NCBI GenBank assembly: GCA_022376465.1 | Contig: JACDTU010000030.1 | Location: 140,582 to 204,581, forward strand | Source: Cubamyces lactineus | Taxonomy: Eukaryota; Basidiomycota; Agaricomycetes; Polyporales; Polyporaceae | DNA length: 64,000 nt | Direction: 5' to 3' | Shown: positions 41,485 through 51,786 of the stretch, in pieces | Layout: every line of letters begins with the position of its first letter | How positions within the stretch are numbered: position 1 is the first letter of the stretch | Made by a program: the position numbers and the translations under genes | The notes under the pieces: generated by a model | What the model was told of the DNA's origin: nothing | Seen by the model: only the letters and a program-made list of their open reading frames with translations | Database searches by the model: none

Positions 41485-42645
41485 ATGTCTGACGAAAGAC
41501 CGTGCAAGCGGCTCCGTACCGAGAACACCTCTGAAGACCATAATTGGGCCTTCTCTGCGACGTCTTCAGCTGCTCCCCCAGCTGCCGCTGGATTCAAGCG
41601 AGACGGTGGAGTATGGTTCCCGACTGGAAACATCATCTTAGTTGCCGGACGTCAAGTCGCATTCCGAGTATACCAAGGCATCCTCGCGCGTCGTTCAGAA
41701 GTATTCCGTGGCCTCTTCGAACTACCACCCCCGCCAGACAGTGAGAAGATGGACGGTTGTCCCGTCGTCCATCTACCCGATGACCCACAGGACCTGAAGC
41801 ACTTCCTTCGTGTGATCTACTGCCGTAGGAAGTACGTGATGATTGTATTAAGTGTAGCTGTAAGATTGCTTACGAGACGTCTCCACAGCTACTTCTATGC
41901 CCTGGATGCGGTGATACCGACCGCATTCCCAATCTTGTCCGCCCTCATCCGCATGTCGCACAAGTACGGCGTTCAAGACCTCTACGACACCGCCCTCTCT
42001 CGTCTAAAGAAGTTCTATACGTCCGACTTCGAGACGTGGCGCGACGTCGAAGGTCGCAAGCACTACGTCCAGACATCTCCCGCCGACGCGCTCAACGTCA
42101 TCGAGATCGCACGCATCACCGACAACCCCTCCCTCATCCCTTCTGCCTACCTCATGTGCTGCTCTCTCGACACCATTGTCCGAAAGAAGCGCACCCATGA
42201 CCAGATGCTCGAAGCCCCCTTGGTGAGCGAGCTCAGTTCGTGGGACCTCCAGAGGGTCTTCACGGGGAAGGCTCGACTGGCTCAGCGTCGTGCGGCCGGA
42301 ATCCTCGCCATCATGCAAGCCGCGCCGTGCAAGGACTGTGACAAAGCCGACCGGTGCTCGATGGCGACGCTGCGGACGCTCCAACGCATCGACCTCGCCG
42401 AGATCGAGAGCTCGATGCACGATAAATACGTGTTCGATCCCCTTTCTAGCTGGTTGTGGAAGCGGGGCCTGTTCGTGAGGCTCTGCGGGCCATGTACGAA
42501 GGCTGTGGATGCTGTGGAGAATAAGATGAAGCTGGAGACGTGGTGCAAGCTACCGGAGATCTTCGACATTCAAGTAGAAGGCTGGCCCACTCTCGCAGAC
42601 GTCTTGGTCGAAGACGACGGAGAGGAAGACGAGGAGTTTAACTAA
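41485..42645 (+). CDS. BTB/POZ-domain protein
   Basis: The frame is open throughout, but an intron at 41831-41893 (gtacgt...cacag) is likely because the paralogues are spliced at the same place; without it the insert VMIVLSVAVRLLTRR would interrupt the fold. The BTB core is VWFPTGNIILVAGRQVAFRV, YQGILARRSEVFRGLFELP, LKHFLRVIYC. A basic N-terminus (CKRLR) could be a nuclear signal. The C-terminal half carries CKDCDKADRC and LCGPC, and closes with WCKLPEIFDIQVEGWP plus an acidic tail. It is the closest partner of the 39469-40633 gene, arranged head to head. Confidence 0.87.
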   Translation: MSDERPCKRLRTENTSEDHNWAFSATSSAAPPAAAGFKRDGGVWFPTGNIILVAGRQVAFRVYQGILARRSEVFRGLFELPPPPDSEKMDGCPVVHLPDDPQDLKHFLRVIYCRRKYVMIVLSVAVRLLTRRLHSYFYALDAVIPTAFPILSALIRMSHKYGVQDLYDTALSRLKKFYTSDFETWRDVEGRKHYVQTSPADALNVIEIARITDNPSLIPSAYLMCCSLDTIVRKKRTHDQMLEAPLVSELSSWDLQRVFTGKARLAQRRAAGILAIMQAAPCKDCDKADRCSMATLRTLQRIDLAEIESSMHDKYVFDPLSSWLWKRGLFVRLCGPCTKAVDAVENKMKLETWCKLPEIFDIQVEGWPTLADVLVEDDGEEDEEFN

Positions 42646-43016
42646 TGCAATCATTTACCTCGATGTAACTAATCACAATGCTTACCCTTGTTGTAATGAT
42701 GTACTCATCCTGTATCGAGACAATGGATAACATGCTTACAGACTACGAGAGAGGCCTTTGAGGCTATTAGGCTAAGTCACCGTGACTCTCCGAGTCGGCG
42801 GCGCGCAAAGGTCGACAAGATATGTTACATTTGTGCACGTGGTCGTGACCAGTCGTGTCCAGGCATGAGCGTCTGCGACCCTCGGGCCCAGGCCGAAGGG
42901 ATGCTTTGTCGTAACGAAGCACTCTTCACCGTAGAAGTACACGTACAGACTCACATATAGTACACACGCTCCCGAGGTATCTGCTAATATCGGCTCCCAC
43001 TGAAGAACTCAGGTCA
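42646..43016. other. Intergenic between convergent genes
   Basis: Shared 3' region of the BTB gene and the beta-glucosidase; no feature recognised. Confidence 0.4.
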
Positions 43017-46000
43017 TCACAACCCATTCCACTCCAAGCGCTTCCCAACCTTGAATTCTGCAGAGAGCGAGAGCGCCTCCGGCGCGCTGCTCCTACCAAC
43101 CCGAACGACGTACACGCCATCGTCAATGACCCAGCGTGAGATACGATCCTCCCAGTACGACACTGCGTACTTGTCAAGTGACAACCTCACGACCTCACTC
43201 TTCCCGGGCGCAAGGTCCTTGACCTTCGCGAAGGCCTTCAGCATGAGCGGCGGGTGCGTCAACTCGGACGTCGTCGGGTAGGAGACGTAGAGTTGGACGA
43301 CTTCCGTGCCTGCGACGGACCCTGTGTTGGTGATCTTGACGGAGGCGGTGATATTCAGGTCTCCGTCTGACACCTTGGGCTCGGAGAGGGTCAGGTCGGA
43401 GTACTCGAACGTCGTGTAGGAGAGCCCATGGCTATGGCACAGTAGCGGTCAGCGCTTGTAAAAACAACTGAAGAAGGGCGCTGTACCCGAAGTGCCATTG
43501 AGGCTCAATCTTGCGATGATGGAACCATTTGTAACCCTATAGCACTTGTCAATACCTGATAGTTCGCGATCCTCGTCGCAAATACACTCACCACGAAGAG
43601 ATCCTCTGCGTAGCGAACCTGGCCATGCTCCGAGTGGAAGTGGCCATGGCTCGGTACATCCTCCAGCCGTTTCGGGAACGACAAACTCAGCCTGCCGCTG
43701 GGGTTGACCTTGCCAGTGATGACCTCTCCGATCGCGTCGCCAGTCGCGTTCCCGAGGTACCACGCATGTACGATAGCGGGGACCTCCTGCGCCCACGGCA
43801 TCGTGATGCTTGAGCCGCTTTGTGTGACGACGATCGTACGCTTGTTGGCAGCCGCGACCTTGCGCACCAGCTCGTCCGTGCGCCCAGGCAAGTCGAGCGT
43901 CGTCCTATCGTATCCCTCCGTCTCCCAATCCGCATTGAGTCCAACGACGGCTATGACCGCATCCGCCTCCTCCGCAAGCTTGACGGCGCTCGCCATGAGG
44001 TCGTCCGGGTGCTGCACCTCGGCACCTCCGAGCCTCACACCGCCATTGGAGTCCATGAGCGCTTCGTCTGGATCTGTGTCCGCAGGCGCGCGGACGTTGC
44101 AGAACTCGACGAAGATAGAGTAGGAGACGCCCGCTTTGAGCGAGATGATGCCGTGCTCTTCTTGCGAACCGCTGTTGAAGAACGCGTCTCCGCGTTTCTG
44201 TTTGGTCCAATTGTCGATGACGAGCTGCCCGTCAACCCAGAGCTGAGTGGGGCAATATGTTAGTGACATCGCCATCGCTCACCCATGGTCAGTATACTGA
44301 CCTTGGCGCGGCCCGCAGAGAGCAGACCAAACTCGTACTCGCAATCGTGGTCGCGCGGCTTCAGCTGCCCACGCAGGCGGAGTGTGAACCGCTTGGTGAG
44401 CTCTTTCGGGTAGTCCGTGCTGTAGACGAGACTTGTCAGATCGACTGAAGCTAAGCAAGAGCCAGGTAGCGCACCTCAAAAAGATGCGCGTCTCGTCAAT
44501 ATGCATAGTCTTCAGAGGCTTGTCGACCGGGCGCATGCTATTATCGTCCTCGTGCGAGTGGAACGCGCCTATCCACCCCGGTCGTCCATCGTCTGTGACG
44601 ATCTCGTTCTCGAGCGTCGGCATCTGCATGTACGCTATCGTGATACCACCTGTCAGCATCGTAGAGCGAACGCCGATTAGAGTGGACGTACCCCTAGCGC
44701 CCTCAGAGTATGTGATTTGCACGTCAGAGTCGATCTTGCCCAAAGCAGATACGATACCATCGTAGGGCGTCACAAAGAAGCTCGGCTTCAAGGCCGCGGA
44801 ACCACCACCGCTGAGGACGACCGCCTGCGCGTTGCCTCCAACGATGGCGATCTTCTTGAGGCCTTGTTCCTACATCGCGGTCAAATGATTTGAGACATGC
44901 AAAGGCGTCGATGTAACGAGAGGCATACCTTAGGTTTGAGAGGGAGAATGTCACCCTCGTTCTTCAACAGGACGACGGCTTGGCTTGCGAGCTGCGTCAT
45001 GATCTCACGTCCGGCCTGGAGATCACCGATCTGCTCAATCCCATCGCCGTCGAGGATCTATGGCGCGCATGTTGAGTTTATTGCTGTAGGTGAGGGATGG
45101 AACGCGACAGACATCGGGAGCGCCCTTGCAACACCTCTGGACGAGCTCAAGGACTTTCCTCGCGCGCTCCTTCAGAGTGCGTTTCGTAATCTTCCTACTC
45201 TGAATTCTGGACTGAAGGTTAGAGGAGAGAACCGAAATATGGCAAAGAGCTTACGAGCGATTCATCAGATCGAGCGTTCGCCACTTGTTGGTGCCGGGCA
45301 TCTCGAGGTCAAGACCGGCGTTGATGGAGTGGTCGATCGAGTAAATGCCGAACCAGTCGCTCATTGTAGCGGCATCGCTACCCCATTCCTTACGAAGAAT
45401 GTCTTGAAGGATATGTTTGTTTTCCGAAACGTGGGTCCCGTTCACTCGGTTGTATCTATCCCGGACCGTCAATATTCTTCGAGAACACGAGTTCATGGGA
45501 AGACCTACGCAGTCATGAAGCACCACGGCTTCGCGTACTTCTCCGCCAGCATGAACGGCATCGCGTATATCTCGCGCAGAGCCCGCTCGGACATGATCGA
45601 ATCATACGCGAACCGATCGTTCTCCTTGTCGTTTCCCAAGAAGTGCTTGATACATGCGCCGATGCCGCCCGCCTGGAGGCCCTTGCAGTACGCCGCGGCC
45701 ATCATGCCCGCAAGATACGGGTCCTCCGAGAACGACTCGAAAGAGCGGCCACCAAGCGGGTTCCGCTGCGTGTTGCACGTCGGACCGAGCAGGACCGACG
45801 CCGCCTTGAGCTTCGCCTCTTCCGCGAGAAGCTCGAGCCCGACGCGCTCCATGAGCTCCGTATCGAAGGTGGCGGCCATACCCGTCGCGGACGGGAGGCA
45901 CTTTGCCGGAGTGCTCATGAAGAAGTGGTTTCCGCGAATGCCTGGTATGAGAGGGGTACAACGCTCAGAACGCGTTGCGGATCACACCTAGAGAACCTAC

Positions 46001-46160
46001 CATTGGGACCGTCGCTGACTTTGATAGCGGGTATGCCTAGGCGGGGAACAGCGTGCGTGTGCCAGAAGCCCACGCCTGCAGTAAGGAGAATAGCCTCGTC
46101 GGTGGTCAACTGCTCGACCACCTCGGACAGGTCAGCCTCGGCGAAGTCAGAAGGGCGCAT
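43017..46160 (-). CDS. GH3 beta-glucosidase with PA14 domain
   Basis: A glycoside hydrolase family 3 enzyme from about ten exons, starting at the ATG at 46158-46160. Order of blocks: N-terminal barrel ([65 protein letters not shown]), the catalytic nucleophile Asp in [10 protein letters not shown], and the second domain ([17 protein letters not shown]). Next come a PA14 insert ([14 protein letters not shown] to [12 protein letters not shown]), the conserved [17 protein letters not shown], and a fibronectin-III-like end ([21 protein letters not shown]). It hydrolyses cellobiose or other beta-glucosides. No signal peptide is visible, suggesting an intracellular enzyme. All exons appear intact. 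The neighbouring CE16 fragment hints at a former local group of hemicellulose/cellulose genes. Confidence 0.92.
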
Positions 46161-47063
46161 AGTGTGTTACGCAAGAAAGTGGATGGTAGTAGTCGCGTTC
46201 ACTCGAAAACGTCCCGCCCGACGCGCGTTCAGCAGGTCGTTGTGGGAATGCAGAAGCATGAATGTGCGGCGCAAGGAGGGTTATATAGAGATGGTGGCGG
46301 TGGTATCACCTTCGTATGAGTATTTCCGAAGTTTCCCCGCACGCTCACTTCTAGTTCTGGGGTAAAGCCTTCGAGCCGGGGAGCGGCATAGCCGAGTGAT
46401 CAAAACCTCCTCAGCTGGTGCAAGAGCCGCAAGACATGTGGTCAGGTTTTGTGCGCAATTAAGGTCCGAGTGGGATGTTACTCACCTCGATGCACCTGCA
46501 ATGCGCTCGCGAGTGCTCGGCGTCTAGTGCGAGCATCGACTGCGTTGCGATCGAGGCGCGCACGTCTACTGATCTTTAGATGAAGAGATTTATCTGATAC
46601 TCACGACAAAGGCCTCCGCGAGAAGGGCAGCTACAAACGGGGTTGTTTCTCAGCCGCCGGGTACCATCATGCCACCAGCCATGTGAACGAAAGGGCTGCC
46701 GTCGCCCTCGAGGTTCGCTGCCCAACGTATAATACACGGCTATACGTCGGATACAAGACGACCGATGACGAGGATGCGAATCGTGCGAAGGCGTATGTCG
46801 GTAGTACTTACGACGAACAGAGCTTTGCACTTGACGATTAAAGTAAAGAAGGCGGCCGTGGTTCGCATCGTCAGGAACCACCTGTGACCTGAGGTACTTT
46901 CCGAGCCTTTCAGGGGCGCCAGATAACCCGCCGGCACATCTAATCCATGAGTAAGGCGGCGGTCCGGACATCCGAATTCGAGCATAGCAGGTGTGAAGGC
47001 AGTGCGTAAGACAGCTTTAAATAGCTCTCCCATGACCGGCGAGGAGCCCATTGTCTGCGCAAT
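46161..47063. other. Unresolved region with minus-strand frames
   Basis: Two minus frames (46740-47051 and 46576-46971) overlap in different phases. I recognise no family and could not splice them. They may be remnants of a broken gene next to the insertion. Confidence 0.3.
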
Positions 47064-47460
47064 CTATGCGCAGCCCGCCCCTTCTACTGGGGCTGCTACG
47101 CCTTCCCAGAATGAGAGCAGGCTTTGGGCGATGATGCGGTGCACCTTGGAAGTAGGATGGAGGCCGTCGACAAAGATATCACCTTCTTCCGTAGTAGCTT
47201 CCTCCTCCCTGAACCCGAAGGATACCGGATTCGCGAGCAGCTGCGTAAAGAGCTTCCAGGATGACCATAGAAAGGCTGTCATATCGTCATGCTGCTTGCA
47301 GAACTTCTGCGCTGAGTCGCGGAGACTCGCATTCCACGTCGAAACAGCCTCTTTGAGGTACGGCAAATCCGGATCTGAGTCGAGTGCTTGTGTGAGCGGA
47401 CTACGCGTGGAAGGCAATGTCGATCATCAACATCAGGTCGCACATACCTTGTTACGATGC
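47064..47460 (-). pseudogene. CE16 SGNH esterase, C-terminal fragment
   Basis: The frame to 47064 matches the C-terminal third of a CE16 esterase. It has SPLTQALDSDPDL, the WNASLRDSAQKF helix, FLWSSWKLFTQLLANPVSFG, and the catalytic Asp/His in IFVDGLHPTSKVH. The intact relative at 27689 has the same layout. The upstream LMLMID piece (about 47430-47447) lies in a different frame, so a one-base lesion is also likely near 47424. The nucleophile Ser and Asn blocks are absent: the gene stops where a probable LTR starts at 47467. The first codon of the open frame is TTG, not a real start. A gene truncated by retrotransposon insertion is the simplest reading. Confidence 0.7.
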
Positions 47461-47466
47461 TCACTG

Positions 47467-47864
47467 TGTCACGGTCACGAAGTTTCCTTTTCCTTCCTCC
47501 TTGCACTCCCACTATGCCACGTCATCTTTTCCCACACCACGTCATCCTCGTTCCCACCGATTCCACGGTTGTTGTATTCCTAGCCTATCCTGTTTTGCCA
47601 CGTCATCGCCACATCACCTGTATTCCCAGCCCTGACTCTACGTAGTTATACTGGACTCTCACGGTACGTGGCGCCTATGTGGCGCTGACGTGTCTATGCC
47701 TCCTTTCCTGTATTTAAGACCGGGGGATCCACTCGGGATCCTCAGCTCGACCTGGTTATCCATTGCCTATTCCTCTGAACCTCTATTCGACTCGAACTAC
47801 TGGAGACCTCTGGTCCGATCCCTAGGACGTCGCTCGCTGTGACCGATCTAGGCTCGTCGTAACA
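47467..47864 (+). repeat. Probable 5' LTR
   Basis: The proposed borders TGTCACGG (47467) and CGTAACA (47864) form the near-inverted TG...CA ends usual for LTRs. A TATA-like tatttaag lies at 47711-47718 in the expected promoter place, with a run of cctctatt-like words after it. The borders are a guess because no second copy is available for comparison. Confidence 0.4.
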
Positions 47865-47959
47865 TTAGGTCGAGCTCACCAGAACCCGTCGATCTACCCA
47901 GATCTCGACACACGACACCCGCTCAAGACGGAGCGGCCCCGAACCGAACAACACGGCGT

Positions 47960-48360
47960 CGATACCGAAAGAATTTGCGGTTGACAAGGAAGCCAAGCTA
48001 GTCTACTACGAAGGGCAACAAGTCTTCTGGAAGAACAAGTCCTGGCATTTCACTGAAGTCCCTCTCACCTGGCGGAACTGCCTTGACATCGACCCCGACT
48101 ACCGAAGACATTACCGCGAAATATCACTTGGAGACGAACTTCCGGAGGAACCAGCAGCCACCCCGGAACTGAGAACAGAACCAGAACAACCTTCCCCGGT
48201 AGACTTCACTACTCCCAGACCAGCTCAAGCAGAGATACTCGAGGAGAGTGAACCAGAAAGCGAGAACGCTACAAGAACTTCGAACGACGACCACGACCCG
48301 GAGGGAAGCGAAGCCGCACCAGAACCCGTAGGGAAGACCCCTCAAGAAGAATCGAACTGA
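47960..48360 (+). other. ATG-less leader frame, in phase with gag
   Basis: A frame of roughly 130 codons without any ATG runs to the TGA at 48358-48360. It contains plausible protein sequence (VYYEGQQVFWKNKSWHF, VPLTWRNCLDIDPDYRRHY) followed by an acidic Pro/Glu-rich tail. After the TGA the same frame stays open for 33 bases and enters the gag ATG. It could be an N-terminal Gag extension interrupted by one stop, or a separately started product. Confidence 0.4.
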
Positions 48361-48393
48361 GCTACGAACGAACCCGAAGGCCGAACTGAAGCC

Positions 48394-49398
48394 ATGATGG
48401 CTGAAGAAAAGACGAACGAGATCAAGCTCAAGATGCCCCCAGAGTTCTCAGGGAAGCGGGGCGAAGTAGTGGAGTGGTTGCAGAAATGCTCCCTCTACCT
48501 CACGATGAACAAGAAGACCTACGCCACCGACGAAATGAAGATCGTCTTCTGCCTTATGCTGATGAACGGAGGCACCGCCGGAACCTGGGCCCGCACCTTC
48601 ATTGAAGACGTAGAACGGCAGGCAGCCGACCAGAACAAGAACCGAAGACCAGGAGAAGAACGCATCGAACCCAACTACGGAACATGGGACGACTTCAAGA
48701 AGCAACTACTGGAAGCATTCGACGACATCGACCAGAAGGCCAGCGCCCGTGTGCTGCTGCGAAACCTGAAGCAAGGAAGCAAGAAAGTTGAAGACTACAT
48801 CGCCGAGTTCAAGTCAATCATCTCGCGATGCGGAATCACAGAGTTCGAAGTCATCGCTGACTTCTTCTATGCTGGACTCAACCGTCCCCTTCGAGAGAAG
48901 ATCTTCGGGATGTACCCCTTACCGAAGGACGCCAGCGAACTCTACCTCCGAGCCTCCACCCTCGAACAGCAGTATCACCTGGGAAGAGCATACGACGGGA
49001 AGACCTCGACCTTCCGACCTACGTACAAGCCGTACAGACCCCGACCGCAAGAATGCGACCCTGATGCCATGGAGGTCGACAAGATGACGACCGAAGAACG
49101 AGAGAAGCACTACCGAGAAGGACGATGCTTCAACTGCCACCAGATAGGGCATCTAGCGCGGCAGTGCCCTAACAGAAGAACCAACGACCGTAAGAAGACG
49201 AAGCCTGCTGCCAAGGCCCGCATCACCGAGGTCGAGGAAGACGAGAGCGACGATGATGAAGACATCAAATCCACCGACGGCCAAGTGGCTGACAAGAAGC
49301 AGCTTATCGCAGCAAGGATCCGTACCGCTCTGAAGGGGCTAGAAGAAGACCAGGACGCGAAGGAAATCCTCGCAAGCTTCTCCAACGAGGGTTTTTGA
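48394..49398 (+). CDS. gag: Gypsy Gag
   Basis: A 334-residue structural protein of the retrotransposon capsid. The retrotransposon Gag capsid region is recognised at about residues 60-190: GTWDDFKKQLLEAFDD, QKASARVLLRNLKQGSKKVE, DYIAEFKSIISRCG. A CCHC zinc knuckle, CFNCHQIGHLARQC, lies at about residues 247-260 and should bind the element RNA. An acidic tail (EEDESDDDEDI) follows. Two consecutive ATGs open the frame. The stop at 49396-49398 overlaps a slippery sequence into pol. The frame is intact. Confidence 0.88.
   Translation: MMAEEKTNEIKLKMPPEFSGKRGEVVEWLQKCSLYLTMNKKTYATDEMKIVFCLMLMNGGTAGTWARTFIEDVERQAADQNKNRRPGEERIEPNYGTWDDFKKQLLEAFDDIDQKASARVLLRNLKQGSKKVEDYIAEFKSIISRCGITEFEVIADFFYAGLNRPLREKIFGMYPLPKDASELYLRASTLEQQYHLGRAYDGKTSTFRPTYKPYRPRPQECDPDAMEVDKMTTEEREKHYREGRCFNCHQIGHLARQCPNRRTNDRKKTKPAAKARITEVEEDESDDDEDIKSTDGQVADKKQLIAARIRTALKGLEEDQDAKEILASFSNEGF
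49389..49395 (+). promoter_or_regulatory. -1 ribosomal frameshift site GGGTTTT
   Basis: In the gag frame the bases read G GGT TTT TGA, a canonical X XXY YYZ heptamer directly before the gag stop. A slip by one base opens the pol frame, which is in the -1 phase and has no ATG at its start. Confidence 0.65.
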
Positions 49399-51461
49399 AG
49401 AACCGGCGTGTCTTGACGTCACGACCGCGTACTAAGGTCCGCCGTGTAATAGTAGCGCAGACTTCTCGACAGTCTATGAGAATTCCGTTATCTATCCACG
49501 CGGACCTAAGCGTCGAAACGAAAGCCCTCATCGACACGGGAGCGGGAGAAGTATTCATGGACCACAGGTTTGCGAAAGAGCACAACTTCCCGCTCAAATC
49601 GCTGAAAGCCCCGATCCGAGTATACAACGCTGACGGAACCAGGAATGAAGCAGGCGATATCAAGAAATGCGCAGTTCTCGAAATTGAAGCCAGGCGCCAT
49701 CGACACATTGTGCGGTTCCTGATTACGTCGCTAGGAAAGGAACCAATCATCCTGGGCCTGCCATGGCTGCAGCGCGTCAATGCCAACATCGACTTCACGA
49801 AAGGGACCCTCGACATCGACCCCGCGCAGGTAAACCGAACGATCGTGGAGCACCTGCGCGCAATGTGGTTCCCAGATCAAGACCCCTTCACCGGAAGACC
49901 CAAGCCAGTCGAAGAAGGACCGGACGAAGAAACAGATGAAGAAGACGAAGACGTGACCAAGGAAGCATCGACCCAAGAACCAATCTACGAGAACATCGAA
50001 CAAGTTACCCTCTCCGACGTGCACCCGGAAGAAGAACCCGACGACCAAGATCTGCTGATAGCTTATCTTCGCGGAGAACACAAAGCCATGATAGCACCGC
50101 ACGCGACGGAATGGCACGGAGATATGCCTCGACCCGGATCCCCCCTCACCATGGAACACGACTACGAACCCACGAAGATTGGACCTGGACCCACCATTGG
50201 AAGAATCCGACGAGCCCCACAAGGACTTCGATTTGCAGTCGCAGCCAACGTCTGGATCCGAGCAAAGGTCAACCCCGCAATGGCACCCGCACAACAGCAT
50301 CAAGCACAGGAAGAGAAGAAGACTTTCGAAGAGATGCTCCCCGAACCGTACCAAGGATATGCCGCCATCTTTGAAAAGAAGGCGTCCGAACGATTCCCAC
50401 CATCACGACCCTGGGACCTGGCTATTGAACTCAAGGAAGGCTTTACCCCGAAGGACTTCAAGCGATATCAACTCACGCCCAAGGAACTTGAAGCCGAGGA
50501 AGAATTCATCCGGGAAAACCTACGAAAAGGCTATATCCGACCCTCGAACTCGCCGATGGCATCCCCATTCTTCTTCATCGGCAAGAAGGACGGAACACTA
50601 CGACCCTGCCAAGATTATCAATACCTTAACGAAGGAACCGTCCCCAACAAGTACCCGCTGCCACTCATCTCGGAACTGGTCGACAAACTACGCGGCGCAA
50701 AGGTCTTTTCCAAGCTGGATCTTCGCTCAGGATACAACAATGTTCGCATCAAAGATGGCGACCAGTGGAAGGCCGCCTTCAGGACCAGTAAGGGGCTGTA
50801 TGAGCCAATGGTCATGTTCTTTGGCCTTCGGAACTCCCCCTCCGCCTTCCAAGCCATGATGAACGCGATCTTCGCAGACATGATCGACGAAGGATGGCTA
50901 GTGATATACATGGACGACATACTAATCTTTTCGGCAGGCATAGAAGAACACCGGAGGAGAACCCTGCGCGTTCTTGAACGACTCAAGGAACACGACCTAT
51001 ACCTCAAGCTGGAGAAGTGCATATTCGACGCCCCGGAAGTGGAGTACCTCGGAATGATCATCAGCAAGAACAAGATCGCTATGGACCCCATCAAGGTAAA
51101 AGGAATACTCGACTGGCCAGAACCGACAACCGTCAAGGACGTCCGATCATTCCTCGGATTCGGCAACTTCTACCAACGATTCATTGACCATTTCTCGGAG
51201 ATTGCACGACCACTCAATGCGCTAACCAAGAAGGACGTCAAATGGGAATGGACCACGGAATGCCAGAAGGCCTTCGACACGCTGAAACGACGATTCGCAA
51301 CGGCCCCGGTGCTACAAATGCCCGACATCAACAAACCCTTTGTCGTGGAGTCGGACGCCTCCCAATGGGCCACCGGAGCAGTGCTTCGACAACGAGACAC
51401 CAATGGGGACCTCCACCCTTGCCACCATCTGCTGTACCCACAAATTGTAACGAACCGTTAA
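49390..51461 (+). CDS. pol: Gypsy Pol, truncated in RNase H
   Basis: The frame contains an aspartic protease (KALIDTGAGEVFMDH), reverse transcriptase (FSKLDLRSGYNNVRI; catalytic YMDD in LVIYMDDILIFS; LGFGNFYQRFI) and the start of RNase H (ESDASQWATGAVLRQ). It ends with about ten unrelated residues and a stop at 51461. No integrase or chromodomain is present. The frame is otherwise open for nearly 690 codons, so truncation looks recent. It is expressed by -1 frameshift from gag; TTG at 49395 is just the first open codon. The element cannot integrate on its own. Confidence 0.85.
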
Positions 51462-51512
51462 TCGGCCGGAACGCCGTTACAAAATAAACCGTTTGTGCTT
51501 GTAACATGTTAC
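51446..51512. repeat. Terminal palindromes, probable left end of the KDZ element
   Basis: TGTAACG at 51446-51452 pairs with CGTTACA at 51475-51481, with further pairing inside, giving a 36-base imperfect palindrome. A second palindrome, gtaacatgttac, lies at 51501-51512. They mark the point where Gypsy pol is interrupted and lie about 300 bases before the 3' end of the transposase gene. The right end was not found in the window, so inverted repeats and a target-site duplication could not be confirmed. Confidence 0.5.
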
Positions 51513-51786
51513 GAAGCTCCGGTGCAGAACCTCTTGCGCCGGGCACACCAGTGTTATATTCCTCGGCATTGCAGCATATCACTCAATCTGGAGCCCCTCC
51601 CAATATATTCAGTCTTTTTCTTGCCGGTCTATTAACCGAGCTGTATACCCCCAGGTTGTTTGCACCGGTTTGCACCTGCCCGCCTCCCGCCCACTCCGGC
51701 ATTCTCGGAATTTTGCCACACAACCACATGTCCGGCGTACTCCGAATCCGATATGGAACAGATCATATTCGCAGTAGAAACAGAAC

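Larger units (their letters stand above)
47467..51445 (+). mobile_element. Ty3/Gypsy LTR retrotransposon, 3'-truncated
   Basis: The element is read left to right: probable 5' LTR, leader with a small frame, gag, then protease-RT-RNase H. It lacks the rest of RNase H, integrase and the 3' LTR. The coding part breaks off in RNase H at about 51420-51445, exactly where a TGTAACG palindrome assigned to the KDZ element begins. The simplest history is insertion of Gypsy into a CE16 gene, then of KDZ into Gypsy. No second LTR is found inside the window. Confidence 0.75.

Noticed and set aside
46576..47051. A gene between GH3 and the CE16 fragment
   Set aside because: Two overlapping minus frames without recognisable motifs and no consistent splicing.
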